The position numbers were made by a program, and so were the translations under genes. From assembly GCA_046154965.1 (NCBI GenBank), contig JBJXDY010000056.1, forward strand, positions 25,196-89,195: a DNA stretch of 64,000 bases. Reading direction: 5' to 3'. The notes beneath the pieces are model-generated. The model searched no databases and was not told where the DNA came from. It saw nothing but the letters and a program-made list of their open reading frames with translations. The DNA comes from DATKFM01 sp046154965 (GTDB lineage Bacteria; Pseudomonadota; Alphaproteobacteria; Dongiales; Dongiaceae). Positions within the stretch are counted from its first letter, which is position 1; each line of letters starts with the position of its first letter. Positions 41,987-50,773 of this stretch are shown one piece after another.

Positions 41987-42748
41987 TTGGACTTCTCCGA
42001 TCCCCATCAGCGCGCCATCTTCTTCGAGCTCCATAGCGGCCTGCCGCGGGAGGGGCCGGGCAATCGCGAGAGCACGGCGCGGGCGCTGGCGCTGGCCGGG
42101 GTGCTGCCGGCGGCGCCGCGCATCCTCGACATCGCCTGCGGGCCGGGCATGCAGACAATGGATCTGGCCTCGCTGCTGCCGGCGGCGCGGATCACCGCTG
42201 TGGACATGCATGAGCCTTTCCTGGAGGAACTCCGCCGCCGCGCCAAGGCGGCCGGCGTTGCCGACCGCATCGAGATCCTGCGGGGCGACATGGCGGCCCT
42301 GCCCTTCCCGCCCGCCAGCTTCGACCTGATCTGGTGCGAGGGCGCCGCCTACATCATGGGCGTGGGCAACGCGCTGCGCGTCTGGCGGCCACTGCTGCGC
42401 GCGGGCGGCAAGCTGGCGCTGACCGACGCGGTGTGGCTGAAGCCCGATCCGCCGGAGCCGGTCAAACGCTGCTGGGCGGAGTATCCGGCGATGGCTGACA
42501 TCGAGACCAACCGCAAGCTGGTGCGCGATTGCGGCTACGAGTTGCTCGGCGATTTCGTGCTGCCGGATGCGGCGTGGTGGGATGACTATTACGGTCCCAT
42601 GGAAAATCGCTTGCTCGAACTCGCGCCAAAATACGCAAGCGATCCAGTGGCCAATGCAATTCTCTTGGAGAGCAGCGGCGAAATCGAGCTGTTCAGGCTC
42701 CATTCAGCTTATTTCGGCTATGTGTTCCTGGTCACTGCCAAGAGCTGA
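41987..42748 (+). CDS. class I SAM-dependent methyltransferase
   Basis: About 253 residues. The opening DFSDPHQRAIFFELHSGLPREGPGN is followed by motif I RILDIACGPGMQTMDLA, the acidic VDMHEPFLEELRRRA and the motif around FDLIWCEGAAYIMG. It is a UbiE/BioC-like small-molecule methyltransferase; the substrate is unknown. The start is uncertain: TTG at 41987 fits the conserved sequence but has no good ribosome site. An ATG far upstream (41801) would put the protein through the palindromic repeat and is rejected. Confidence 0.78.
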   Translation: MDFSDPHQRAIFFELHSGLPREGPGNRESTARALALAGVLPAAPRILDIACGPGMQTMDLASLLPAARITAVDMHEPFLEELRRRAKAAGVADRIEILRGDMAALPFPPASFDLIWCEGAAYIMGVGNALRVWRPLLRAGGKLALTDAVWLKPDPPEPVKRCWAEYPAMADIETNRKLVRDCGYELLGDFVLPDAAWWDDYYGPMENRLLELAPKYASDPVANAILLESSGEIELFRLHSAYFGYVFLVTAKS

Positions 42749-42806
42749 CAGCAGGACGATCATCGGCGCGGAAGCCGATGGCCTCATAGAAATCCTCGCG
42801 GCACCG
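42732..42806 (-). pseudogene. possible remnant of a GNAT acetyltransferase C-terminus
   Basis: Read on the minus strand, about 25 codons ending in TGA at 42732-42734 encode REDFYEAIGFRADD, the usual C-terminal FYxxxGF motif of GNAT acetyltransferases. No start or upstream domain remains, and it overlaps the 3' end of the methyltransferase gene. The match is short, so it may be chance. Confidence 0.3.
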
Positions 42807-42953
42807 TGAGTTTATCGGCGTGCAGGATTCCTTTGATGCATCAATCGCCCGGTTCCCTGCGGCATTTGGCGTGGCTCACTCAGGGAACCCGCGCAGTCGC
42901 TGGCGAGTTTCGGAATCGACGGGAATAGCAGAGAATTGGCAGAGAGATAGATC

Positions 42954-43655
42954 ATGACTTACCCCAGGCGAAAACTGCTGCGTCTTGCCGCACTTAGCAT
43001 CGGCGCGTTGGCGATTGCCCCGATGCCTGCACTATCGTCCGCACGGGCCGCCATCGGCAAAGTGGATGTTCCCTCCGACCCGAAGGCCCTTCGTTTTCGT
43101 GTGCTCTGGAAGGGCGACGAAATTGGCCACCACAATGTCACGATCACGCCGACCGCGGATGGCGACGGCATGACCGTGGTGACCAATATCCGGATGAAGG
43201 TCAAGGTCGGCCCGTTCACGGCGTTCCGCTTTGAGCATGACAGCACCGAAGCCTGGCGCAACGGGTTGCTGCAAAGCCTGGTCAGCAAGACCCATGACGA
43301 CGGCGACGATCTCGCGCTGAATGGCGAAGCCACCGCCGCGGGATTCAAGGCGGTCGGTCCGAAGGGCGCCTTTACCGCGCCGGCCGATGTGCTGACCACA
43401 AACTGCATGTGGCTGCCCGAGCTGGTGGATGAGAAGAAGATCATCGATGCGCAGAAGGGCGAACTGGTCAGCCTGGTGTCCAAGCCTCTGGGCGAAGAGC
43501 ATGTCGTCGTGAAGGGCAAGGATCGAACGGCGGAGCGGCACAGCATCCTGACGCCCTTCGTCGGCGGCAGCCTGTGGTACGACCTTGCCGGCAACTGGGT
43601 GCGCAGCCGCCTGGAGATCAAGGGCGAGACGCTGGAATACAGCCTGGCGGCCTAG
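42954..43655 (+). CDS. exported protein resembling DUF6134
   Basis: A 233-residue protein with a signal peptide of twin-arginine-like character (YPRRKLLRLAALSIGALAI, cleavage after ARA near residue 33). The mature part is beta-rich and begins with LRFRVLWKGDEIGHHNVTIT, followed by MTVVTNIRMKVKVGPFTAFRFEHDSTEAWRNG split across two strands. This resembles the DUF6134/DUF3108-like periplasmic families. Function unknown. It stands alone between the methyltransferase and a 700-base poorly coding gap. Confidence 0.72.
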   Translation: MTYPRRKLLRLAALSIGALAIAPMPALSSARAAIGKVDVPSDPKALRFRVLWKGDEIGHHNVTITPTADGDGMTVVTNIRMKVKVGPFTAFRFEHDSTEAWRNGLLQSLVSKTHDDGDDLALNGEATAAGFKAVGPKGAFTAPADVLTTNCMWLPELVDEKKIIDAQKGELVSLVSKPLGEEHVVVKGKDRTAERHSILTPFVGGSLWYDLAGNWVRSRLEIKGETLEYSLAA

Positions 43656-44350
43656 GTCAATCCCCCGTTGGCTGCACTGACACCTGGCGGCGGCGAGCAG
43701 TATCCGCTGCTGAGAATCTAGCAGACGACACCCGTCAGCAAGCTAACTTTCTCTGAACTCGCCAACTCGCCGCAGTTTGCCCCAAAGCGGACAAGCCGTG
43801 CTTCAGGCGATACAGCCTTATAGCAGCAGCGCGACGATCACCATCGCACTGGATCAAGGCCCGGGCTATTTCAAGTGTACGATGGCCAAACCCGTTGAAT
43901 CACATAGGAAGCGGTTCAAAGGATACGTCGCGCCGAAACTCTCAAATCGTCATGCGAGAGGCGCGCCCGCATCCGCTCGAGGCGAAGCTGCTCAATTGAA
44001 TTGTTAGAAAGAGGCGCAACCTGCTGCGGCTTTAGAATCAGTGGACGAAGCCAGCGCAGGATGGCAACTACCCCCTCGGCGAGACGCAGCCACGGCAAGT
44101 GCCAGTTATGCGCTCGAGACGTGGCCCGGGCACTCGCCGTTTGGTGCATCATCGTAGTCCTCCATCCTCGGATCTAGTCGGGTGCCTTGGAAGTGGCTGT
44201 GTAGCCCACGTACCGTGAACAGCGCGCTTGGCGGCTGTGAAAGCGGCATGTATTCTTGCGTTAACGCCTGCACGCGCCGCAAAAATGCTGTGAAAAGCTA
44301 CTATTGGCGCCGCGACTGGCACGAACGGAAAGGCGGGAGGCGTGGCACCT
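43656..44350. other. 695-base region with no well-supported gene
   Basis: Base composition is less GC-rich than the neighbours (for example the AATTGAATTGTTAGAAAG patch near 43994). Only one short minus-strand frame (43916-44152) has a good ribosome site. No tRNA, terminator or clear repeat is seen. It precedes the SARP-type regulator, whose promoter must lie here but is not obvious. Confidence 0.6.
43916..44152 (-). CDS. small hypothetical protein
   Basis: A 78-codon frame starting MMHQTASARATSRAHNWHLP. GGAGG lies 6 nt before the first ATG, ideal spacing for translation. The middle is hydrophobic/basic (LAEGVVAILRWLRPLILKP), followed by a charged helix (IEQLRLERMRARLSHDDLR). This loosely recalls DUF1127-type small proteins but lacks their typical tail. 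Codon use is less biased than neighbours. It may be a real small gene or a chance frame. Confidence 0.4.
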   Translation of the reverse strand: MMHQTASARATSRAHNWHLPWLRLAEGVVAILRWLRPLILKPQQVAPLSNNSIEQLRLERMRARLSHDDLRVSARRIL

Positions 44351-46387
44351 ATGCCTCGTCTGCAGATCAAGCTTCTCGGCGGATTTGGCGCCCGCTGGGC
44401 GTCCGGTCCGGCTCTCGAAATCGCGACCAAGAAGACCCGAGCGCTGCTGGCCTATCTCGCGCTGCCTGCCGGCCGAGTGCATGCCCGCAGCAAGCTGGTC
44501 AATCTGCTTTGGAGCAACCGCGGCGACGAGCAGGCGCGCAACAGCCTGCGGCAGGCGCTCACCGAGCTCGGCCGTGCGCTCGGCACCGGCCAACCTGGTC
44601 TGCTCATCAAGGACCATGACACCATTGCCCTTGACGCAGGTGCCGTCGAGGTCGATGCGCTGCTGTTCGAGCAGCTAACGGCCGCTGGCAATGCCGAGGA
44701 TCTCCGCCGGGCGGACGAACTCTTCGTCGGCGATCTGCTCGACGGCATCGACATCTCTGACTCTAATTTTGAGGACTGGTTGCGGCTCGAGCGGCAACGC
44801 CTGCGCGACTTCGCGGTGACCGCGGTCAAGAAGCTGCTTGCACTTGAGACGGGTCAAGTGGCTGTCGCGGTCGCAAAGCGGCTGGTCGCCCTCGATCCGC
44901 TGCAGGAGGAGGGTCATCAGACGCTGATGCGTTTGCACGCAGAGGCCGGTGAAACCGGTGCAGCGCTGCGACAGTATGAAGCCTGCCGCGACATTCTGAA
45001 GCGCGAGCTGAATATTGCTCCGTCGCAAAAAACAGAGGAGCTAAATAGCGCGATCCGGGCCCGCCTTGGAACACCTACAGCGCCGCAGCCCATCATCAAG
45101 GACTCGTCGTCGGCTCTCGCCGCGACAGGTCAGTCGACCGAAATGCCATCGTCGTCGAAGTCATCGGTTGCGGTCCTGCCATTCACGAATCTGAGCAGCG
45201 ACCCCGAGCAGCAGTACTTCAGCGACGGTATCACAGAGGATATCATCACCGGCCTGTCGCGATTTCGAGAGTTCATCGTCATAGCCCGCCATTCTTCCTT
45301 TCGATTCCGCGATAGCGCCGCTGATGTCAAACATGTCGGACGAGAGCTGGGCGTGCGTTACATTGTTGAAGGTAGCGTCCGGCGGATTGGTGACAACATT
45401 TGTATTACCGCCCAACTGATCGACGCCTTGGATGATGTGAATCTTTGGGCCGAGCGTTATGACCGCAACGCTTCAGAAATATTCGCTATCCAGCACGAGG
45501 TCGTTCAAGCCATCGTTGGAACATTCGCAGGCCACCTCGAATACGCTGCCAGGGAACGGGCAAGGCGTCAGCCGACCGATAGCCTCGCAGCGTACGACTG
45601 TTACTTGCGCGCTCACGATGACATGTGGCGCCTCTATTACGACACCGAGGCATATCTTCGCGAGGGCCTGACAGCGGCCCGGAAAATGTGCAACCGGGCT
45701 ATAGAATTTGATCCTAGATATGCCCGGCCCCACGCCTGCTTAGGATTCATACATCTCTGCGATTGGCTCTATCGCGGCGCCAGCGAGGACCTTGATAAGG
45801 CAGTCAGGTGCGCGCGGATGGCAGTCAACATTGACGATGCCGACGACTGGTGCCACGCGACGCTTGGGGTAATACATCTGAAACGCGCCGAATACGATCG
45901 CGCGGAATATCACATGCAAAGAGCTATCGAACTGAATCCCAATGACGCCGACACGTATTGTACCATGGGACTCTGCCTGATTTACGCGGGATTGCCGTTG
46001 CCCGCCATCGAGCGGCTGCAGACGGCCATAAGGCACAATCCCTTCTGTCCCGACTACTATCACGAGAGTCTCGGGATGGCCTACTATTTAGCTCACCGCT
46101 TCGATGAGGCAGTAGCAGCGCTCCACCACATGCGCAAACTCACGAGTTGGGCCCATGCCTATCTCGCCGCCTGTTACGCTCAGCTAGGCCGCCTGGATGA
46201 AGCACAGGCTGAGACCGCGGAGTATATCCGGCAGGCCAGGAGTACATCTGGCGCACTTGTCCCTGGCCAACCCGATCCCCTGAAGACTCTTACTAGCGCA
46301 CTCGACGCCGACCTTCGAACACACAAGAAGGTGGTCGACTACCAACTGTGGCTCGATGGCATGCGGAAGGCAGGGTTGCCAATATGA
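44351..46387 (+). CDS. SARP/BTAD-type transcriptional regulator with TolB-like and TPR domains
   Basis: A 678-residue protein. An OmpR/SARP winged helix covers residues about 3-95 (LQIKLLGGFGARW; LLWSNRGDEQARNSLRQAL). A bacterial transcriptional activation domain (BTAD) covers about 95-240 (QEEGHQTLMRLHAEAGETGAAL split over two helices). A TolB N-terminal-like/adenylate-cyclase-associated module follows at about 270-395 (SVAVLPFTNLSSDPEQQYF; IVEGSVRRIGDNICITAQL). TPR repeats cover about 400-640. No cyclase domain is present. ATG at 44351 is used because GGGAGG is 10 nt upstream; GTG at 44342 abuts it. Targets unknown. Its 3' half is less GC-rich than the flanking genes. Confidence 0.85.
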   Translation: MPRLQIKLLGGFGARWASGPALEIATKKTRALLAYLALPAGRVHARSKLVNLLWSNRGDEQARNSLRQALTELGRALGTGQPGLLIKDHDTIALDAGAVEVDALLFEQLTAAGNAEDLRRADELFVGDLLDGIDISDSNFEDWLRLERQRLRDFAVTAVKKLLALETGQVAVAVAKRLVALDPLQEEGHQTLMRLHAEAGETGAALRQYEACRDILKRELNIAPSQKTEELNSAIRARLGTPTAPQPIIKDSSSALAATGQSTEMPSSSKSSVAVLPFTNLSSDPEQQYFSDGITEDIITGLSRFREFIVIARHSSFRFRDSAADVKHVGRELGVRYIVEGSVRRIGDNICITAQLIDALDDVNLWAERYDRNASEIFAIQHEVVQAIVGTFAGHLEYAARERARRQPTDSLAAYDCYLRAHDDMWRLYYDTEAYLREGLTAARKMCNRAIEFDPRYARPHACLGFIHLCDWLYRGASEDLDKAVRCARMAVNIDDADDWCHATLGVIHLKRAEYDRAEYHMQRAIELNPNDADTYCTMGLCLIYAGLPLPAIERLQTAIRHNPFCPDYYHESLGMAYYLAHRFDEAVAALHHMRKLTSWAHAYLAACYAQLGRLDEAQAETAEYIRQARSTSGALVPGQPDPLKTLTSALDADLRTHKKVVDYQLWLDGMRKAGLPI

Positions 46388-46420
46388 GCGCACGAGACCT
46401 GACGGGCTCTGTGATGGCAG

Positions 46421-47563
46421 TCACGAGCCGTCTGCTTCGATGCGCCGTTCGAGAAGCGCCTGCATGGCGTCGATGAGCTGCAACTGCCCGGTGAATCCGA
46501 CGCCGTCCGGGTCGATGTGGGAAAATCCGTCGATCAGGAAAAGCTGCGAGCCGGGTACGGCCGAGGCGAGGGCCATGCTTTCCGTATAGGGAATCATGCT
46601 GTCCTCCCGCCCATGCACCAGCAGCAGGCGGCCGGCGAGATGGGACAGGTTGTGGTTTCTGAGCGAGAGTTGTTGCAGTTGCGCCTGTATCCTTTGCGGC
46701 AGCCTCCGGAGCAGCGCCTCGACCCGATCGGGGTCGGAATTCTCCAGGAGGTCGAGCAATGTCCGGCCTTGCGGACCGAGGCGGGCCGCCAGATCGCCCA
46801 CAGGCGCATCCGCCTTGTCCATGCGGCGTTCGGCGATTGCCAGCAGAGTTTTTCGATCGCCGGCATCGTCCAGCAGGTCGATGCTGCCAGCCAGGAAGAA
46901 CCATTTTGCCGCGGGATGGGGATTCCGCGCCTGCCATCGGTCCGCTGTTGATCGCCGGAACTTTCCCGTCGTGACGAATGTCGCCAGGGCGGCCGTGTCA
47001 TAGTAGCCGCCGATGGAGACAAGAAAGCGGATCGGCGGCTGCGCGCCGCTCTCCATGGTGGCCAGGATCGCCAATCCGGCGGCGTAGGAAATCGCGACCA
47101 CGCCGACCCCCTGCTGTCCATTCGGCAAATCCATTTGCGCGAGGTGGAATGCGGCATCCGCAATGCCGCGGCTGTCTTCCAGCCGGACGCGCATCTCCCG
47201 CGGTCCCCGGAGGTCGGGCACCAGGACCAGGAACCGGGCCCGCGACAGGCTGAGCGCCAGGTTCACGAGCCGCTGATCGTCCTTGCCGTGGGGCGTGAAG
47301 CCGGGAACGAGAACCAGGCCGGCGCCGATCGGCTGGGCCGGATCATACAGATCGGCGAGATAGGCGCGGCCGGCGATCTCATAGGCGATCGTCGTCCGAA
47401 CCGGCAATGGCGTGATTGATTTCAGATCGCTCCCGCCGCTCCCCGCGTCGATGTCGGAGAGGACGCGCATTGCCTCCTGGCTTTGCGGCGAGATGCAGGC
47501 GGCGAGCATCGGCAACAGCGCCAGAAGCGTTCCGAGCATTGCCAGCCGTCGAGCGCAAATCAT
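46421..47563 (-). CDS. alpha/beta-hydrolase lipoprotein
   Basis: A 380-residue protein. The N-terminal lipobox LLPMLAAC predicts a lipoprotein (lipidated Cys near residue 23). The alpha/beta-hydrolase core is seen as GLVLVPGFTPHGKDD (oxyanion region), VVAISYAAGLAIL (nucleophile Ser, but Ala-Ile-Ser-Tyr-Ala instead of the usual GxSxG), LLLVHGREDSMIPY (acid) and IDGFSHIDP (His). Substrate unknown. Its ATG overlaps the stop of the upstream hemerythrin gene by 4 bp, so the two are co-expressed. Confidence 0.8.
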   Translation of the reverse strand: MICARRLAMLGTLLALLPMLAACISPQSQEAMRVLSDIDAGSGGSDLKSITPLPVRTTIAYEIAGRAYLADLYDPAQPIGAGLVLVPGFTPHGKDDQRLVNLALSLSRARFLVLVPDLRGPREMRVRLEDSRGIADAAFHLAQMDLPNGQQGVGVVAISYAAGLAILATMESGAQPPIRFLVSIGGYYDTAALATFVTTGKFRRSTADRWQARNPHPAAKWFFLAGSIDLLDDAGDRKTLLAIAERRMDKADAPVGDLAARLGPQGRTLLDLLENSDPDRVEALLRRLPQRIQAQLQQLSLRNHNLSHLAGRLLLVHGREDSMIPYTESMALASAVPGSQLFLIDGFSHIDPDGVGFTGQLQLIDAMQALLERRIEADGS

Positions 47564-48150
47564 GGGCGGGACGCGGTTGCGGGCGCGGCCTGGACGGCCG
47601 ACCGCATGATGCGCTCGTAGAGGGCGCGATAGTCCTTGGCGACCTTGCCGCCGAAGAGCGGGTCTTCCTTTCCGCCGGCGGAAGCTTCAATCGCGTCCCA
47701 GTCCTCCGGCCGCAGCGCCAGGGCCGCCTGCGGAAAGAAGATCTTCTCTTCGCCGGCGATATGCCGTTCGTTGCTGGTGAGATAGTCTTCCACGATGCTC
47801 TCGAACCAGGAGCGCGGAATCTCGCTATCGCGGGCGATGTTCTGCAGGGCCGCGGCCAGCTTGCGCGTCAACTCCCCCAGATGGGCGTGCTCTTTCAACA
47901 GGTCGCCGACAGTCGATTTCGCCTGGGGATCGCGCGCGACCATCCGCTCATAAATCAGATTCTCCGCCGGATGATGGCAGAGATCCGGATAGTTCAGGGT
48001 ATAATTCATGATGCTGTTCAGAAGCTCGAAATCCAGCGTCGCGCCGCCGCGATAGGCATCCAATTCCCGGCGCAGCAGATGCAACAGCCGCGTCATGTTG
48101 CGGTGGTCGATCTGCAACTGCTCGATGGCCTTGGGCATCCGGTCTGTCAT
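47560..48150 (-). CDS. hemerythrin-domain protein
   Basis: A 196-residue four-helix protein. The iron-ligand His/Glu positions appear in IDHRNMTRLLHLL, CHHPAENLIYERM, KEHAHLGELTRKL and NERHIAGEEKIFF. This fits the HHE-type hemerythrin family, which bind oxygen or respond to NO and oxidative stress, as in YtfE/RIC-like proteins. The specific role is not known. It overlaps the downstream lipoprotein hydrolase gene by 4 bp. Confidence 0.88.
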   Translation of the reverse strand: MTDRMPKAIEQLQIDHRNMTRLLHLLRRELDAYRGGATLDFELLNSIMNYTLNYPDLCHHPAENLIYERMVARDPQAKSTVGDLLKEHAHLGELTRKLAAALQNIARDSEIPRSWFESIVEDYLTSNERHIAGEEKIFFPQAALALRPEDWDAIEASAGGKEDPLFGGKVAKDYRALYERIMRSAVQAAPATASRP

Positions 48151-48240
48151 CGCGTCTCACCCTGTATCGGGCCTTTTTTGCGCCAGGCCGCCGGCTTTCG
48201 TCAAAACGCTTAGGGTCGCAGGCGATGCCGCCCCGCGGGG

Positions 48241-48444
48241 CTAGTCCTCGAGCACGAAGGTCACTTCCATCGTCACCCGATACTCGGTGATCTTGCCCTT
48301 CTCGATCTTGGCCTTCTGTTCGAGCACATGCAGGCCGGTCATGCCGCGAACCGTCTTCGCGGCGCGCTTGATGCCGCTTTGCACCGCCGCCTCGAAGCCC
48401 TTGCCTGAGGACGCCGTCAGCTTGGTGACCCGTGCGACTGCCAT
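48241..48444 (-). CDS. dodecin
   Basis: A 67-residue dodecin, a small flavin-binding protein that forms a hollow dodecamer and stores or buffers FMN/riboflavin. The family pattern is KLTASSGKGFEAAVQSGIKRA then GMTGLHVLEQKAKIEKGKI. GGGAGG lies before the ATG at 48444; an in-frame extension to 48507 has no support. A free-standing gene. Confidence 0.92.
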   Translation of the reverse strand: MAVARVTKLTASSGKGFEAAVQSGIKRAAKTVRGMTGLHVLEQKAKIEKGKITEYRVTMEVTFVLED

Positions 48445-48564
48445 GATTCCCTCCCTAGGTTCATTGACCCGGCAGCTTACGGTAGTCCTCGGCGGCAGCG
48501 GCAACAAGCAGGGAAGCTGGTTGCATCGGCTTTTGCCCTGCCAGAAGCGCCGCCGGGTCGGCGC

Positions 48565-49125
48565 TTACTCGTGGCTCAGTCGAATAGGATCGGTCAGAAA
48601 TCGGCGCCACGCGCCAGTGACAACAGCCGCGGCGATCCAGGAACCGCCGATTTGATCTATGGCGAGATCCAAGTGAAATCCGAAATACAGAGCGGCCGAT
48701 GCAGCGGCAATGAGCAGGGGGAGGATCACCGGATTTGCGGTAAACCAGCCGACCACAAGATCCAACCGCCGCGCCGGCGTTTGATCCTCTATTCCCAGAC
48801 CGGCTGGCGTTTCCAGACGGCGCTGAATCGCGCGCATGCGCCGTCGATGTACAGCAAAGCCTGCGGCAGCGATGATGGCGCCGGCTGCGACCGCCATAGG
48901 CACGTCTGATTGGAGCAGCCACACGGTTACGCCGGCGCCGAGCGCAAGAAACAGCGTAACGCGAACATGACCGGCTACAACATCGGCGATGAACCAGCGT
49001 TCCGCTTCGGTGATTCGCACAGGCAGCAGCCCCTTGCGGAACGTTCGCAACGACCCGGTACCATCGTCCTGCTGCGGGACGACGATCTCCCGCAGCACGG
49101 CGATCATGAGGCTGAGAGGGTTCAT
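48565..49125 (-). CDS. integral membrane protein of unknown function
   Basis: A 186-residue protein with about four hydrophobic segments: VTLFLALGAGVTVWLLQS, AVAAGAIIAAAGFAVHRRR, NPVILPLLIAAASAALYFGF and GSWIAAAVVTGAW. Its cytosolic N-terminus is polar (REIVVPQQDDGTGSLRTF). I do not recognise a family. The start at 49125 (MNPLSLMIAVL) is chosen because upstream sequence is the end of the M32 gene. It follows that gene by 26 bases on the same strand. Confidence 0.65.
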   Translation of the reverse strand: MNPLSLMIAVLREIVVPQQDDGTGSLRTFRKGLLPVRITEAERWFIADVVAGHVRVTLFLALGAGVTVWLLQSDVPMAVAAGAIIAAAGFAVHRRRMRAIQRRLETPAGLGIEDQTPARRLDLVVGWFTANPVILPLLIAAASAALYFGFHLDLAIDQIGGSWIAAAVVTGAWRRFLTDPIRLSHE

Positions 49126-49151
49126 TGGGCCGGTCGCCGCGGGCGAATTGG

Positions 49152-50642
49152 CTAATTCAGATACCGCCGCTCCAGATGGGCCTTGAACACCGCGGGGTCG
49201 AGCGGGCGGCCGGTGGCGGCGGTGAGCAGCTCGCGGGCCGGCAGGCGGGAGCCCTGGCCATGGACATTGGCGCGCAGCCAAGCCAGCAGCGGCGTGAAAT
49301 CGCCCTTGCCGATGGCGGCGGGAATTTCCGGCTGGGCGCGGCAGGCGGCGTCGAAGAGCTGCGCCGCCGTCATGGCGCCCAGGGTATAGGTGGGAAAATA
49401 GCCCCAGGCCCCGTCATACCAGTGGATGTCCTGCAGGCAGCCCTCGCGGTCCGAGGGCGGCACGATGCCCAGGAGTTTCTTCATCCCTTCGTTCCAAGCC
49501 GCCGGCAGATCGCCGAGTTTCATTTCGCCGCCGATCAGCGCCTTCTCCAGCCGGTAGCGCAGGATGACATGGGCGGGATAGGTCACCTCGTCGGCCTCGA
49601 CGCGGATGAAATCGGGCGTCACCCGGGTGTAGAGCCGCCGGAAATTCTCGGCCTCCCAGGCCGGGCCGCTGCCGCCGAAGGCCTCGCGCGCCAGCGGCGC
49701 CAGGAAGGTGATGAAGGGAGCGGACCGGCAGGCCTGCATCTCCATCAGCAGCGACTGGCTTTCATGCAGGCTCATGCCCCGCGCCTGGCCGACCGGCTGG
49801 TGGCGCCACGGCTGCGGCAGGCCGCGCTCATAGAGCGCATGGCCGGTCTCGTGGATCACCCCCATCACGGCGGAGGCGAAATCGTCCTCGGCATAGCGGG
49901 TGGTGATGCGCACATCGTCGGGCATGCCGCCGCAGAAGGGATGCAGGCTGGTGTCGAGGCGGCCATGCTCGAACTCGAAGCCCATGGCGCGCATGATCCG
50001 CTCGCCCAGATCGCGCTGCTTCTCCACCGGGAAGGGGCCGGGGAGATCCAGCGGTTCGGGCTGGCGCGCCTGACGTTCCAGCACCCGCGCCAGGAGGCCC
50101 GGCAGGAAGGCGGCGAGGTCGTCGAACACCCGGTCGATATCGGCGGCGCGGCCGCCGGGCTCATACTCGTCCAGCAGCGCGTCATAGGCGCCGACGCCCA
50201 GCCGCGCCGATTTCGCCGCCGCCGCTTCGCGGGTCAGGCGCAGCACCTCGGTCAGCGCCGGCAGCTGCATGGCGAAATCGCCCTTGGGCCGCGCGTCGCG
50301 CCAGACCTGCTCGCTGGCGGAGCAGGCTTTGGACAGCGCCTCCACCAGCTTGGCATCCAGCGCCGTAGCATGGACCCATTGCCGGCGCATCTCCCGCAAG
50401 TTTGCGCGCTGCCACTCGTCGAAATTGGCCGCGCCGCCCTCGGCATGATCCAGCAGATCGCCCATGACCGGCTCGGTCAACATGCCGTGGCAAACGACAT
50501 TGAGCGCGGCGAGCTGCTCCGCCCGGGCCTCGGCGCCGCCCGGCGGCATCATCGTCGCCATGTCCCAATGCAGCACGCCCAGCGCATTGCGCAGCGCCTG
50601 CAGGCGGTGAAAGCGGGCCTCGAGATCGGTGTAGGGGGACAT
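49152..50642 (-). CDS. carboxypeptidase M32 (thermostable carboxypeptidase 1 type)
   Basis: A 496-residue zinc carboxypeptidase. The HExxH motif is VIHETGHALYERGLP near the middle; the partner region SLHESQSLLMEMQ follows. Other M32 markers are VLHWDMATMMPPGG near the N-terminus, HPFCGGMPDDVRITTRY, and IRVEADEVTYPAHVILRY. It removes C-terminal residues from peptides in the cytosol. The ATG at 50642 begins the conserved N-terminus; an extension to 50759 is unsupported. Confidence 0.94.
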   Translation of the reverse strand: MSPYTDLEARFHRLQALRNALGVLHWDMATMMPPGGAEARAEQLAALNVVCHGMLTEPVMGDLLDHAEGGAANFDEWQRANLREMRRQWVHATALDAKLVEALSKACSASEQVWRDARPKGDFAMQLPALTEVLRLTREAAAAKSARLGVGAYDALLDEYEPGGRAADIDRVFDDLAAFLPGLLARVLERQARQPEPLDLPGPFPVEKQRDLGERIMRAMGFEFEHGRLDTSLHPFCGGMPDDVRITTRYAEDDFASAVMGVIHETGHALYERGLPQPWRHQPVGQARGMSLHESQSLLMEMQACRSAPFITFLAPLAREAFGGSGPAWEAENFRRLYTRVTPDFIRVEADEVTYPAHVILRYRLEKALIGGEMKLGDLPAAWNEGMKKLLGIVPPSDREGCLQDIHWYDGAWGYFPTYTLGAMTAAQLFDAACRAQPEIPAAIGKGDFTPLLAWLRANVHGQGSRLPARELLTAATGRPLDPAVFKAHLERRYLN

Positions 50643-50773
50643 GGGGGGAACTCGGGCGGCAATTGAGAGGGAGGCGCAGACTAACCGATCCCGCGGGCGG
50701 GAGATTATCATTGAGCGAATATTAGCCCGTTCGCATAGAAAAAACGAGGTCCGGCACACTTGCCCGAAAGTAC

